64,000 bases of DNA, taken from positions 3,658,001-3,722,000 of the forward strand of contig OZ241377.1 of assembly GCA_965200615.1 (NCBI GenBank). Direction: 5' to 3'. Of the stretch, positions 51,242-58,784 are shown piece after piece. This stretch comes from Bin5 sp965200615 (GTDB taxonomy: Bacteria; Chloroflexota; Anaerolineae; Caldilineales; Caldilineaceae). Both the position numbers and the translations under genes were made by a program. A model generated the notes under the pieces. It made no database searches and was not told the DNA's origin. It saw only the letters and a list, made by a program, of their open reading frames with translations. How positions within the stretch are numbered: the stretch's first letter is position 1; each line of letters opens with the position of its first letter.

Positions 51242-51448
51242 ATGTCCAACAACGACGCTCGATTCGACAAAGAACTCGAAGCCGCTTATCTGGAACTCGA
51301 TAAGGCCCGGAAGAATCTGGCCGAACTGCGCAGGAAGCTTCCCCACGATGCCGTTGACGATTACCTGCTTCCGGACGGCCCCGCCGGCTGGAATCCGCAG
51401 TTTGAATACCCCGACCGGAATAACCAGCCTCGGACCGAATCCCGCTAG
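51242..51448 (+). CDS. Small hydrophilic protein, weakly like the start of DUF899
   Basis: A 68-residue frame from the ATG at 51242 (AGGAG seven bases upstream). A charged helix (DKELEAAYLELDKARKNLAELRRKLP) is followed by DDYLLPDGPAG. That order recalls the first part of DUF899 thioredoxin-like proteins, but the rest is missing, and no continuation is seen in other frames. TATAAA at 51198-51203 could be its -10. It may be a small independent protein or the relic of a larger gene. Confidence 0.5.
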   Translation: MSNNDARFDKELEAAYLELDKARKNLAELRRKLPHDAVDDYLLPDGPAGWNPQFEYPDRNNQPRTESR

Positions 51449-51871
51449 TTTCAGTGCAATGGACAGGCGCCACATAGTTTTCCGGACTGATGCCGGCGCC
51501 GTCGCTTGGCCCAATTGGGCCTTAGCTGCCTGGTAAAAGATCGGGTAACCCTGAATTGGAATTTTCGCTGTTTGTGCATAAAGACCAAATTTGGGCATAA
51601 TACGCAAAGTCCCTGGAACGGGTTTTTAGTGTGGTGAATTTCACCAACTTTATTTATGGTAATTGTCCTCGTTGGAACGATGGAGGAAACCTGAAAAACA
51701 TCAGGAAGAACCAGCAGGGTCCCTCTTCTTTGTCTGCAGACGTCTCAGAAAGCTTGAAACGGGAAGATCACAGTTGACCAGAGCGCGATCAGCCCGTTAA
51801 GGTTTTCGAACAGCTCTCAACGGCGCCAGCCAAAAGCGCTACTCCGGACCACGCCAACGGCGGTGAAAAGC
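51449..51871. other. Leader region upstream of the ATP-grasp trio
   Basis: About 420 bases with no supported gene. It is more AT-rich in 51540-51660 than its surroundings and holds a predicted promoter (51572-51601) and a dyad TGGTGA-ATT-TCACCA at 51632-51646 just downstream of the likely transcription start, a fair operator candidate. About 200 further bases lead to the start codon. Confidence 0.5.
51572..51601 (+). promoter_or_regulatory. Predicted promoter of the ATP-grasp/alpha-E/transglutaminase operon
   Basis: TTGTGC (51572-51577), 18 bases, CATAAT (51596-51601). Moderate match; a 6-bp dyad follows 30 bases downstream. Confidence 0.35.
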
Positions 51872-53356
51872 ATGCCATCACAAGACAAGAGCGTAAACGA
51901 GAGCGCCATCAGCCTGTTCAGCAACTACGCATTGGAAGGGTCCATCTTCGACGAGATGTTCCAGGAGAACGGACGTCCTCGCGTGTCGTACGAGAAGCTG
52001 CTCCAGAGCATTCTCGAACTGCAAGCCAGCGAACTGACCCAGCGTCAGCAGGCCGCCGATCTCACCTTCCTGAACCGGGGCATCACTTTCACCGTTTACG
52101 GTGAAGACTCCACCATCGAACGCATCTTCCCCTACGATATCCTGCCCCGCATCATCAGCGACCAGGAATGGAAAACGATCGAACGCGGCTTGCGCCAGCG
52201 CATTCACGCCATCAACCTCTTCCTGCGAGACGTCTACCATGAAGGGCGCATATTGCAGGAAGGGAAAGTGCCGTTCGACTTAATTTACAGCTGCGCAAAC
52301 TACCAGCGCGAAATGCGCGGCGTCAAAGTCGCCAATGACGTTTACACTTCGATAGTCGGCTCCGACCTCGTGCGCCTTCCCGGTGGTGAGTTTGCCGTCC
52401 TGGAGGACAATCTTCGCGTTCCCAGCGGCGTCTCCTACATGCTCGCCAACCGCGAAGTCATGACCCAGGTCTTCCCTGGCATGTTCGGCGGCTACGAAAT
52501 CAGACCCATCGGTCACTACGGCCAGGCCCTGCTGGAGCAGTTGCAGACACTGACACCCAAGGGGCGCGATGCGACGATCGTTCTTCTGACGCCCGGAATC
52601 TTCAATTCCGCCTACTTCGAACATACTTTTCTCGCACGCGTTATGGGAATCGAACTGGTCGAAGGCGCCGACCTCCTCATCCATGACGGCTTCGTGTACA
52701 TGCGAACGACGAGCGGACTACAACGCGTTGACGTCATCTACCGCCGAATCGATGCCGAATACATTGATCCGCTCCATTTCAAGCCGGATTCCACCCTGGG
52801 CGTTCCCGGTCTGTTCAATGCTTATCGCGCCGGCAACATTACGCTTGCCAACGCAATCGGCACCGGGATTGCGGATGACAAGGCTGTCTACGCATTCGTG
52901 CCCGAGATGATCCGGTATTATCTGGGCGAGGAGCCGGTCCTGCAGAACGTCGAGACCTATCTTTGCCTGAGGGACGATGAACGGGCCTATGTTCTCGAAA
53001 ACCTCGACAAACTGGTCGTGAAGGCTGTCGGCGAGTCTGGCGGGTACGGCATGCTCATCGGACCCTACAGTACCGCCAAAGAACGCGAAAGTTTTCGGCA
53101 GCAGATACAGGAAAATCCCCGCAACTACATCGCTCAGCCTACGCTCAGCCTGTCCCGCGCGCCATGTTACATAGACGGAAATGTTGTCTCCCGCCATGTT
53201 GACTTGCGCCCCTTCATTCTCTACGGTGGAGAGCAGGAAAACACGGTCATCGTTCCGGGAGGACTGACTCGCGTAGCCCTGCGCAAAGGTTCGCTGGTCG
53301 TCAACTCCTCCCAAGGCGGGGGCAGCAAGGACACATGGGTCTTGCAAGAGGATTGA
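51872..53356 (+). CDS. Circularly permuted ATP-grasp type 2 protein (DUF404/DUF407)
   Basis: A 494-residue protein from the ATG at 51872 (an in-frame GTG at 51863 is an alternative). The family regions are FLNRGITFTVYGEDSTIERIFPYDILPRII, the central VLEDNLRVPSGVSYMLANR, FNAYRAGNITLANAIGTGIADDKAVYAFVP and the nucleotide-binding LVVKAVGESGGYGMLIGP, split here as the circular permutation predicts. Such enzymes probably form peptide or amide bonds; the trio with alpha-E and transglutaminase is widespread and is thought to make or attach a peptide-like tag. The three genes lie 22 bases or less apart. Confidence 0.92.
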   Translation: MPSQDKSVNESAISLFSNYALEGSIFDEMFQENGRPRVSYEKLLQSILELQASELTQRQQAADLTFLNRGITFTVYGEDSTIERIFPYDILPRIISDQEWKTIERGLRQRIHAINLFLRDVYHEGRILQEGKVPFDLIYSCANYQREMRGVKVANDVYTSIVGSDLVRLPGGEFAVLEDNLRVPSGVSYMLANREVMTQVFPGMFGGYEIRPIGHYGQALLEQLQTLTPKGRDATIVLLTPGIFNSAYFEHTFLARVMGIELVEGADLLIHDGFVYMRTTSGLQRVDVIYRRIDAEYIDPLHFKPDSTLGVPGLFNAYRAGNITLANAIGTGIADDKAVYAFVPEMIRYYLGEEPVLQNVETYLCLRDDERAYVLENLDKLVVKAVGESGGYGMLIGPYSTAKERESFRQQIQENPRNYIAQPTLSLSRAPCYIDGNVVSRHVDLRPFILYGGEQENTVIVPGGLTRVALRKGSLVVNSSQGGGSKDTWVLQED

Positions 53357-53378
53357 ATCCAACTTAGGAAGTGCGCCA

Positions 53379-54356
53379 ATGCTTTCGAGAGCTGCCGACA
53401 GCATGTACTGGATCGGACGGTACATGGAGAGAGCGGAGAACACGATTCGTCTACTCAGGGTTCGCCTGAACTTCATGGTCGGCCAGGCCGCGCAGCCTGG
53501 CAACGATCGCGGCTGGCAGCAGTTCTTCTCCGCGCTGCGTCAGCCCCCACCCGTCATGAAGAACGGCGTCGTGGATAGCGAGGCGGCCCTGCAAATGGCC
53601 CACAATCTCACGTTCGACGCCGATAACCAGACTTCGATTTCGGGCTGTATCAATCTGGCCAGGTCAAACGCGCGTACCGTACGTTCCCAGCTCAGCAGCC
53701 AACTTTGGGAACACATGAACCGGCTCTACCTGCGCCTGCACGCCTGGCAAGGACACCAGAACTGGCACGAGGAACGCGACAGCTTTTTCAGAGAACTCGA
53801 GAGAAGCGTCTCACTCTTTCAGGGTCTGGCCTTATCTTCGCTCTTGCACGATGAAGGCTGGCATTTCATTCAGATCGGGGGACACCTGGAGCGAGTTTTT
53901 TCCGTCTGCCATCTCTTGCGGGCGCACTTCCATTACTTTGGCGTACATGGAGGAGAACAGTTGGAGACGGTCGATCCTCTCAATGGAATCGGCGTTCTTC
54001 GCGCCTGCAACTCCTTCGAATCATACTGCAGGGTATACGACCCAAGGCCAGAAACGCGCCAGGTAACGTCGTTCCTTTTGCTCAACCCATACCTCCCAAA
54101 CTCAGTCCGCTTCAATGTAGACCAGATGGCCAACCTTTTGAGGCAGGTGGCCCGCGCCACTGAGACTCGTCGCGCCGGTGACCTGAATCGGATTTCAGGC
54201 AAGCTTAAGGCCAACCTGGAGTATAGTCAGATTGAAGATGTAGCTGAAATCGGGGCGCACACCTTTATCTCCGGCATCACGGACAGCTGCAGTCAGATTC
54301 ATGATGCTCTCTATGACGCCTATTTCAACTATACGATTGAAGAGGAATTTTCCTGA
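53379..54356 (+). CDS. Alpha-E domain-containing protein (DUF403)
   Basis: A 325-residue, all-helical protein of the alpha-E family, beginning MLSRAADSMYWIGRYMERAENTIRLL, with the conserved Arg/Glu helix. Middle elements NLARSNARTVRSQLSSQLWEHMNRLYL and LLHDEGWHFIQIGGHLERVFSVCHLL are typical. Alpha-E proteins have no proven activity but nearly always sit between a circularly permuted ATP-grasp gene and a transglutaminase gene, which they follow here by 22 bases on each side. The protein has no signal peptide, so the operon probably works in the cytosol. Confidence 0.92.
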   Translation: MLSRAADSMYWIGRYMERAENTIRLLRVRLNFMVGQAAQPGNDRGWQQFFSALRQPPPVMKNGVVDSEAALQMAHNLTFDADNQTSISGCINLARSNARTVRSQLSSQLWEHMNRLYLRLHAWQGHQNWHEERDSFFRELERSVSLFQGLALSSLLHDEGWHFIQIGGHLERVFSVCHLLRAHFHYFGVHGGEQLETVDPLNGIGVLRACNSFESYCRVYDPRPETRQVTSFLLLNPYLPNSVRFNVDQMANLLRQVARATETRRAGDLNRISGKLKANLEYSQIEDVAEIGAHTFISGITDSCSQIHDALYDAYFNYTIEEEFS

Positions 54357-54378
54357 CAGTCCACCTACAACTCGGCAA

Positions 54379-55350
54379 ATGAAATACTACACGATTCACC
54401 ATCACACCCGGTATCGCTACAGTTCCGCAGTCAGCGAGAGCACGATGGAGGTGCGCATGCAGCCCCGCACCGACCGCCAGCAGCGATGCCTGAATTTTCG
54501 GCTGGAAGTATGGCCGCACGCACAGGTGCTGGCGACGAGCGACTGCATGCAGAATGCGATTCACTATTTTGATATTCCCAGAAGCCACTCCGAGTTGCTC
54601 TTACGCGCCCAGACGCTGGTTATGGTTCAGGAGTCAGAACCTCTGCCGGAGAGCCTGGAATCTTCAGAGTGGGAGGCGTTGGAAGAGATCGCCGCAACCG
54701 GCCATCACTGGGACTGGCTGACGCCCAGCAGGTTTGCGCGCCCGACCGCTTTGCTGTCAGACTTCGCCGAAGAGATCGGTTTCGGCCAGGACCAGGATCC
54801 ACTGACCGTTCTTTTCAATCTGAATGAAAGGATCCACACCGCAATCGAATATACGCCGAAGAGTACGGCTGTTGATTCGCCTATCGATACCGCTCTGGAC
54901 AACCGCCGCGGGGTCTGCCAGGACTTTAGTCACATCATGATCGCCCTGCTTCGCAAAGCAAGTATCCCTGCCCGTTACATTAGCGGCTACGTTTTTCTGG
55001 ACCCGGAAAGAAAGAAGGAAAAGGAGATCTCCGGGGCGTCACATGCTTGGGTTGAGGCCTTCCTGCCCGCAACCGGTTGGATAGGGTTTGATCCGACCAA
55101 TAATTCATCTGTCAGCGACAAACACATTCGCATCGCCGTTGGCCGGGACTACGCAGACGTGCCGCCCACCAGGGGGACCTACAAGGGCAATGCCCGCAGC
55201 GAACTGACCGTTGGTGTTCACATCTCTGAAACCGTGGATGAGGATATCCCTCACGATCTGCTCGACAATGGGCACGTCACGACCAGGGAGTTAGTCGAAG
55301 CAAAAAGCGGCACGCGTCTGCGCCTCGAGCAGGATCAACAACAGCAGTAG
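54379..55350 (+). CDS. Transglutaminase-like cysteine protease family protein
   Basis: A 323-residue protein from the ATG at 54379; longer frames overlap alpha-E. The bacterial transglutaminase N-terminal beta domain (YYTIHHHTRYRYSSAVSEST) is followed by the core with Cys180 (RRGVCQDFSH), His222 (GASHAWVEAF) and Asp238 (GFDPTNN), the complete triad. The C-terminal stretch HIRIAVGRDYADVPPTRGTYKG is found in members of the ATP-grasp/alpha-E clusters. It may process or transfer the peptide made by the ATP-grasp protein. A short acidic tail ends in Gln-rich DQQQQ. Confidence 0.92.
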   Translation: MKYYTIHHHTRYRYSSAVSESTMEVRMQPRTDRQQRCLNFRLEVWPHAQVLATSDCMQNAIHYFDIPRSHSELLLRAQTLVMVQESEPLPESLESSEWEALEEIAATGHHWDWLTPSRFARPTALLSDFAEEIGFGQDQDPLTVLFNLNERIHTAIEYTPKSTAVDSPIDTALDNRRGVCQDFSHIMIALLRKASIPARYISGYVFLDPERKKEKEISGASHAWVEAFLPATGWIGFDPTNNSSVSDKHIRIAVGRDYADVPPTRGTYKGNARSELTVGVHISETVDEDIPHDLLDNGHVTTRELVEAKSGTRLRLEQDQQQQ

Positions 55351-55465
55351 CGCTCAGGTCGCAGGCATGAAGAAGGGCCGGTTCTGCGGACAGACGACCC
55401 GACCCAACCTTGCAGAGGCATTCTGTTCGTTCGAAACGGATTGACTACTCCAGCTGGCACTTCCT

Positions 55466-55786
55466 CTAGTTAATCACTGATTTCGGAGTCGGGACGAGAC
55501 GCTGTACCTTGATCGTCTCCCTGTTTAGCATGTCCGGAATCTTGGGCGCAATCTCGTTCAGCCAGCCGTCAGACTGGTAAACGGCCTCGTAGAGAGCTTC
55601 CCTGTCAGCCTCATCGTTGAAGCGGCGCATCCACACGTAGCAGTTGGCATCCTCCTCGTCGATGAAAGAGCCGGCCACGACCATTCCCTTCGACACCTGG
55701 AAGGGGATAATCACATTTTCCATGTACTCTACCCAAGCGTCGCGTTTGCCCGGGTGACACTCGTAAATCCTGTACTCGTACAACAT
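55466..55786 (-). CDS. NIPSNAP family protein
   Basis: A 106-residue ferredoxin-like alpha-beta protein: YEYRIYECHPGKRDAWVEYMENVIIPF, a middle VAGSFIDEEDANCYVWMRRF and a C-terminal helix with EALYEAVYQSDGW. NIPSNAP proteins form dimers; the family has no clear enzymatic role. It follows the GH4 gene by 35 bases on the same strand, so the two may share a transcript. Bacterial homologues often occur beside sugar or degradative enzymes. Confidence 0.8.
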   Translation of the reverse strand: MLYEYRIYECHPGKRDAWVEYMENVIIPFQVSKGMVVAGSFIDEEDANCYVWMRRFNDEADREALYEAVYQSDGWLNEIAPKIPDMLNRETIKVQRLVPTPKSVIN

Positions 55787-55821
55787 GGGTTCATCTCCTC
55801 ATTTCCTGGTTATCGGACCCC

Positions 55822-57222
55822 TCAATCGGCCGAAACAGGCTCCGGCCGGGACTCGGTCAGAAGCCGCATCGGCCTGTCCCCCTCGACTTCGTAGTTGGAG
55901 AAGGTGGGAAGATGCTCGACGTTGGCTGCGAACATCTCATTCACCATCTCCCGGATTTCAGCCATCGAAAGCACTGCGGTCGTCAATGGATCGTGCAGAA
56001 TCGCCTGAAAAATCTTGCGTGGGTCGCCCTCGATAATCCCTTCCACCGCCATTTCCTCAATCTGCGCACTGAGGCCCGTCAGCATCGCAACTGACGCAGG
56101 AAGCGGGCCGACCCGCACGCTTTCCAATCCCTTGTTGCTGGCCCACACCGGGATCTCGACACAGGCTTCCACCGGCAGATTATCCACCAGAGGCGTCGCG
56201 CCGTCGCCATTGGGCATATTGCCGTTGAACTGGAACGGTTCGCCCCCTTCAAGCGCGTTGATGATATAGGCGGCGTACTCGTATCCACGCGTAAGATTCA
56301 AGGGGGCCGAGTCGTCGAGCCAGGCGCGAATCTGCTCTTCCCAGTCATCTTCCCGGGCCGAATAATGTTTCAGAACGTAGGCGTATTCGCCGGGATTCCA
56401 GCCGGTGCCGTGCGTGCAGTACTTTTCGATCAGGTCTGGGCGCTTGCGGAACCAGGGGTTGTACTCCGAGTGATGGCCGCTGGATTCGGTCGGGTAGTAG
56501 TCCAGGTGCAAAAACATCTCATTGCGAACCTGCTCCTCGTTGTAGACCTCGGGCCTCTCAGTTATGGCCTTGCGAATCAAGGGGTAGGCATCCTCGCCGT
56601 TCCACTCATATTTCAGATACCAGGCCATGTGGTTAATGCCGGCGCAGGTGTAGGTAATCTCGTCGGCCGGCGCTCCGATCCAGCGCGCGAGCATGGTCGC
56701 CGTGCCCTGCACGCTGTGGCAAAGGCCCGTGGCGACGATACCGGTCTCCTTCTGAATCGCCCGGCAGTTGATGACCATCGGGTTGGTGTAGTTGAGCATC
56801 ACCGCATCGGGGCAGAGCCGTTCCATGTCTCGCGCAATGTCTACCATCACCGGTGTCGTGCGCATGGAGCGGAAGATGCCGGAAGGACCGCGCGTATCGC
56901 CGATGTTTGTGTCTATGCCATATTTCTTAGGGATCTCAATATCGGTGCGCCAAACGTCGGTCTGGCCGACAAGGATAGTGACGATAACGTAGTCGGCGCC
57001 GTCCAGGGCTTCTTCCCGGCTGAGCGTGGTCTCCACACTGGCGGGATACTCCCCCTCGCGAATGATGCGGCGCACGGCCTGTTCGATATAGTTGAGCTTC
57101 GATGGGTCGATGTCCATTAAACAGATGGTGGCATCCTCAAGACGAGAAAACGTAAGTACGTCTTTGACTAGCTTTCGGGTAAAGCCAAAGCTGCCTGCAC
57201 CAATGAAAGTGATTTTGGTCAA
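55822..57222 (-). CDS. GH4-family glycosidase (alpha-galactosidase/MelA-like)
   Basis: A 466-residue NAD- and metal-dependent glycosidase. The NAD loop is FIGAGSFGFTRKLVKD; DTRGPSGIFRSMRT, NYTNPM, the metal-binding GLCHSVQGT and AGINHMAWYLKYEW follow. The Cys and His of CHSVQ and NHMAW are the metal ligands, and the NH-MAW form is that of MelA/AglA-type alpha-glycosidases rather than 6-phospho enzymes. The start is TTG at 57222 with AGGAGG eight bases upstream. An inverted repeat covers its -10 region, suggesting repression. Whether it acts on alpha-galactosides, alpha-glucuronides or another sugar is open. Confidence 0.88.
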   Translation of the reverse strand: MTKITFIGAGSFGFTRKLVKDVLTFSRLEDATICLMDIDPSKLNYIEQAVRRIIREGEYPASVETTLSREEALDGADYVIVTILVGQTDVWRTDIEIPKKYGIDTNIGDTRGPSGIFRSMRTTPVMVDIARDMERLCPDAVMLNYTNPMVINCRAIQKETGIVATGLCHSVQGTATMLARWIGAPADEITYTCAGINHMAWYLKYEWNGEDAYPLIRKAITERPEVYNEEQVRNEMFLHLDYYPTESSGHHSEYNPWFRKRPDLIEKYCTHGTGWNPGEYAYVLKHYSAREDDWEEQIRAWLDDSAPLNLTRGYEYAAYIINALEGGEPFQFNGNMPNGDGATPLVDNLPVEACVEIPVWASNKGLESVRVGPLPASVAMLTGLSAQIEEMAVEGIIEGDPRKIFQAILHDPLTTAVLSMAEIREMVNEMFAANVEHLPTFSNYEVEGDRPMRLLTESRPEPVSAD

Positions 57223-57345
57223 CTGTTTACCTCCTCTTAAGAACAGTCCGGCACTGCGGGCAGGGCCCGAATGAAGGGCTTCAATTCAACAATTACCGAC
57301 TGGAATCGGAAACTGAAAAGGCTTTGCAGGTCGGTAATCCCATGC

Positions 57346-57369
57346 CACCCGGGATCATAGCACCGGGTG
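57346..57369. promoter_or_regulatory. Inverted repeat over the GH4 gene promoter, putative operator
   Basis: CACCCGG (57346-57352) and CCGGGTG (57363-57369) flank 10 bases that contain the predicted -10 hexamer. The size and symmetry suit a dimeric repressor such as LacI or GntR type, but none is encoded nearby. Confidence 0.45.
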
Positions 57370-57383
57370 CGCCAACCTCCCAA
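57354..57383 (-). promoter_or_regulatory. Predicted promoter of the GH4 gene
   Basis: On the minus strand TTGGGA (57383-57378), 18 bases, TATGAT (57359-57354), with TGC giving an extended -10. The distance to the TTG start is about 130 bases. Confidence 0.5.
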
Positions 57384-57394
57384 CAGGAGTGGGT

Positions 57395-57757
57395 TCAAAT
57401 TCGCAGAATGCGCCCGAAGAATGGGACGGGAGAGCGGCGCGCCCGAAGAGCATTGACGATTCCCACCACCCAGGCCACGACCACCGCCAGGTAGACTGCA
57501 ACTACCAATGCGAACACGTAGGCTGCGACGACCCCGCCAAATGGCAGAAGAGAAATAAGCCAGGAGAAGAGCATCCATACTGCCGGGGCCAGAATCAGAG
57601 CCGCGACGATTGACAGTGATTGCAACGCGTGATAGCGCGAAAATGCATCGTCCCTGCGCAGCGCCAGAATATAGGCCGGCCCCAGAACGGGCAGTAGATA
57701 GGCCAGCAACGCGGCGTCGACGTTAAGTCCGCGTCGCTCGGTTTCGTTCCCGGTCAT
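57395..57757 (-). CDS. Small membrane protein of the DUF4870/Tic20-like type
   Basis: A 120-residue protein with about four membrane helices (LLAYLLPVLGPAYILAL, LQSLSIVAALILAPAVWMLFS, FGGVVAAYVFALVVAVYLAVVVAWVVGIVNAL) and short loops. The pattern and the RYHALQS motif fit DUF4870/Tic20-like small membrane proteins, of unknown function. It overlaps the ABC ATPase stop by four bases, so it is probably co-translated as the last gene of the transport operon. Confidence 0.7.
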   Translation of the reverse strand: MTGNETERRGLNVDAALLAYLLPVLGPAYILALRRDDAFSRYHALQSLSIVAALILAPAVWMLFSWLISLLPFGGVVAAYVFALVVAVYLAVVVAWVVGIVNALRARRSPVPFFGRILRI

Positions 57758-58770
57758 TCCCCGTCTCCGATACCCTGCAGAGTCAACTCTCGGGCGAAAT
57801 GACAGCTGGCGAAGTGGCCCGGCTCAATCTCCTCCAGGTGCGGCTCCTCTTGCGTACACTGTTCCTGGGCGTAGAGGCAGCGGGGATGGAAAACGCACCC
57901 TGAGGGGGGATTGGCGGGACTGGGTATGTCACCCTCCAGAATGATGCGGTTCAGCTTGATGTCCGGGTCGGCCGGAGGAATGGCCGAGACCAGCGCCTCC
58001 GTGTAGGGGTGGAGCGGCCGACTGAGCAGCTTATCTGAAGCGGCAATCTCCACCAGCCGCCCAACGTACATGACCGCAATCCGGTCGCACATGTGCTCAA
58101 CGACGGAGAGGTCGTGGGCAATGAAAAGGTAGGTCAGTCCCAGTTCGTCCTTCAATTCCTGGAGCAGGTTCAGCACCTGGGCTTGAATCGACACGTCCAG
58201 CGCCGAAACGGGCTCGTCGGCGATTATCAACCTCGGCCGCAGCGCCAGCGTCCGCGCGAGGCCAATGCGCTGCCGCTGCCCGCCGGAGAACTCGTGGGGA
58301 TAGCGGCGCATGTAGTTCGGGTCCAGTCCGACCGAGGCCATCAACTCGGAAACCCTGTTCTCCAACTGGCGCCCGGACGCCTCCTTGTGAATGATGAGCG
58401 GCTCTCCGATGAGGTCTTTCACGGTCAGCCGCGGGTTCAGCGAACTGAACGGGTCCTGAAAGATCATGCGCATCTCTTTGCGCAGCGGCTTCATTTCCGC
58501 CTGGTCGATGTTTGCGATATCGATGCGCTCGCCTTCGGCAGAAGTGTACCAGATCTCGCCAGCCGTCGGATCGTAGAGTCGCAGAACGGTTCGACCGACG
58601 GTGGTCTTGCCGGAGCCGCTCTCTCCCACGAGCCCCAACGCCTCATTGCGGTTAATCGCGAAGCTGACGCCGTCAACGGCTTTGACGTGTCCGACGACAC
58701 GCTGCAGGAATCCCTTGCGAATGGGAAACCACTGTTTGAGACCGTTGACTTCCAGCAGAGTTTCTGCCAT
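57754..58770 (-). CDS. Peptide/nickel-type ABC transporter ATP-binding protein (DppF/OppF-like)
   Basis: A 338-residue ABC ATPase powering import of oligopeptides or similar solutes. Walker A is GLVGESGSGKTT, Q-loop MIFQDPFSSLNPRL, the signature FSGGQRQRIGLA, Walker B LIIADEPVSALD and the H-loop FIAHDLSVV. The C-terminal oligopeptide/dipeptide extension is intact (PPSGCVFHPRCLYAQEQC). Operons of this type normally encode two ATPases, DppD and DppF; only this F-type one is found here, with a cytochrome gene in the place of the D gene. It may use a D-type partner encoded elsewhere or act as a homodimer. Confidence 0.92.
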   Translation of the reverse strand: MAETLLEVNGLKQWFPIRKGFLQRVVGHVKAVDGVSFAINRNEALGLVGESGSGKTTVGRTVLRLYDPTAGEIWYTSAEGERIDIANIDQAEMKPLRKEMRMIFQDPFSSLNPRLTVKDLIGEPLIIHKEASGRQLENRVSELMASVGLDPNYMRRYPHEFSGGQRQRIGLARTLALRPRLIIADEPVSALDVSIQAQVLNLLQELKDELGLTYLFIAHDLSVVEHMCDRIAVMYVGRLVEIAASDKLLSRPLHPYTEALVSAIPPADPDIKLNRIILEGDIPSPANPPSGCVFHPRCLYAQEQCTQEEPHLEEIEPGHFASCHFARELTLQGIGDGE

Positions 58771-58784
58771 TTCTTGTCTACGCT

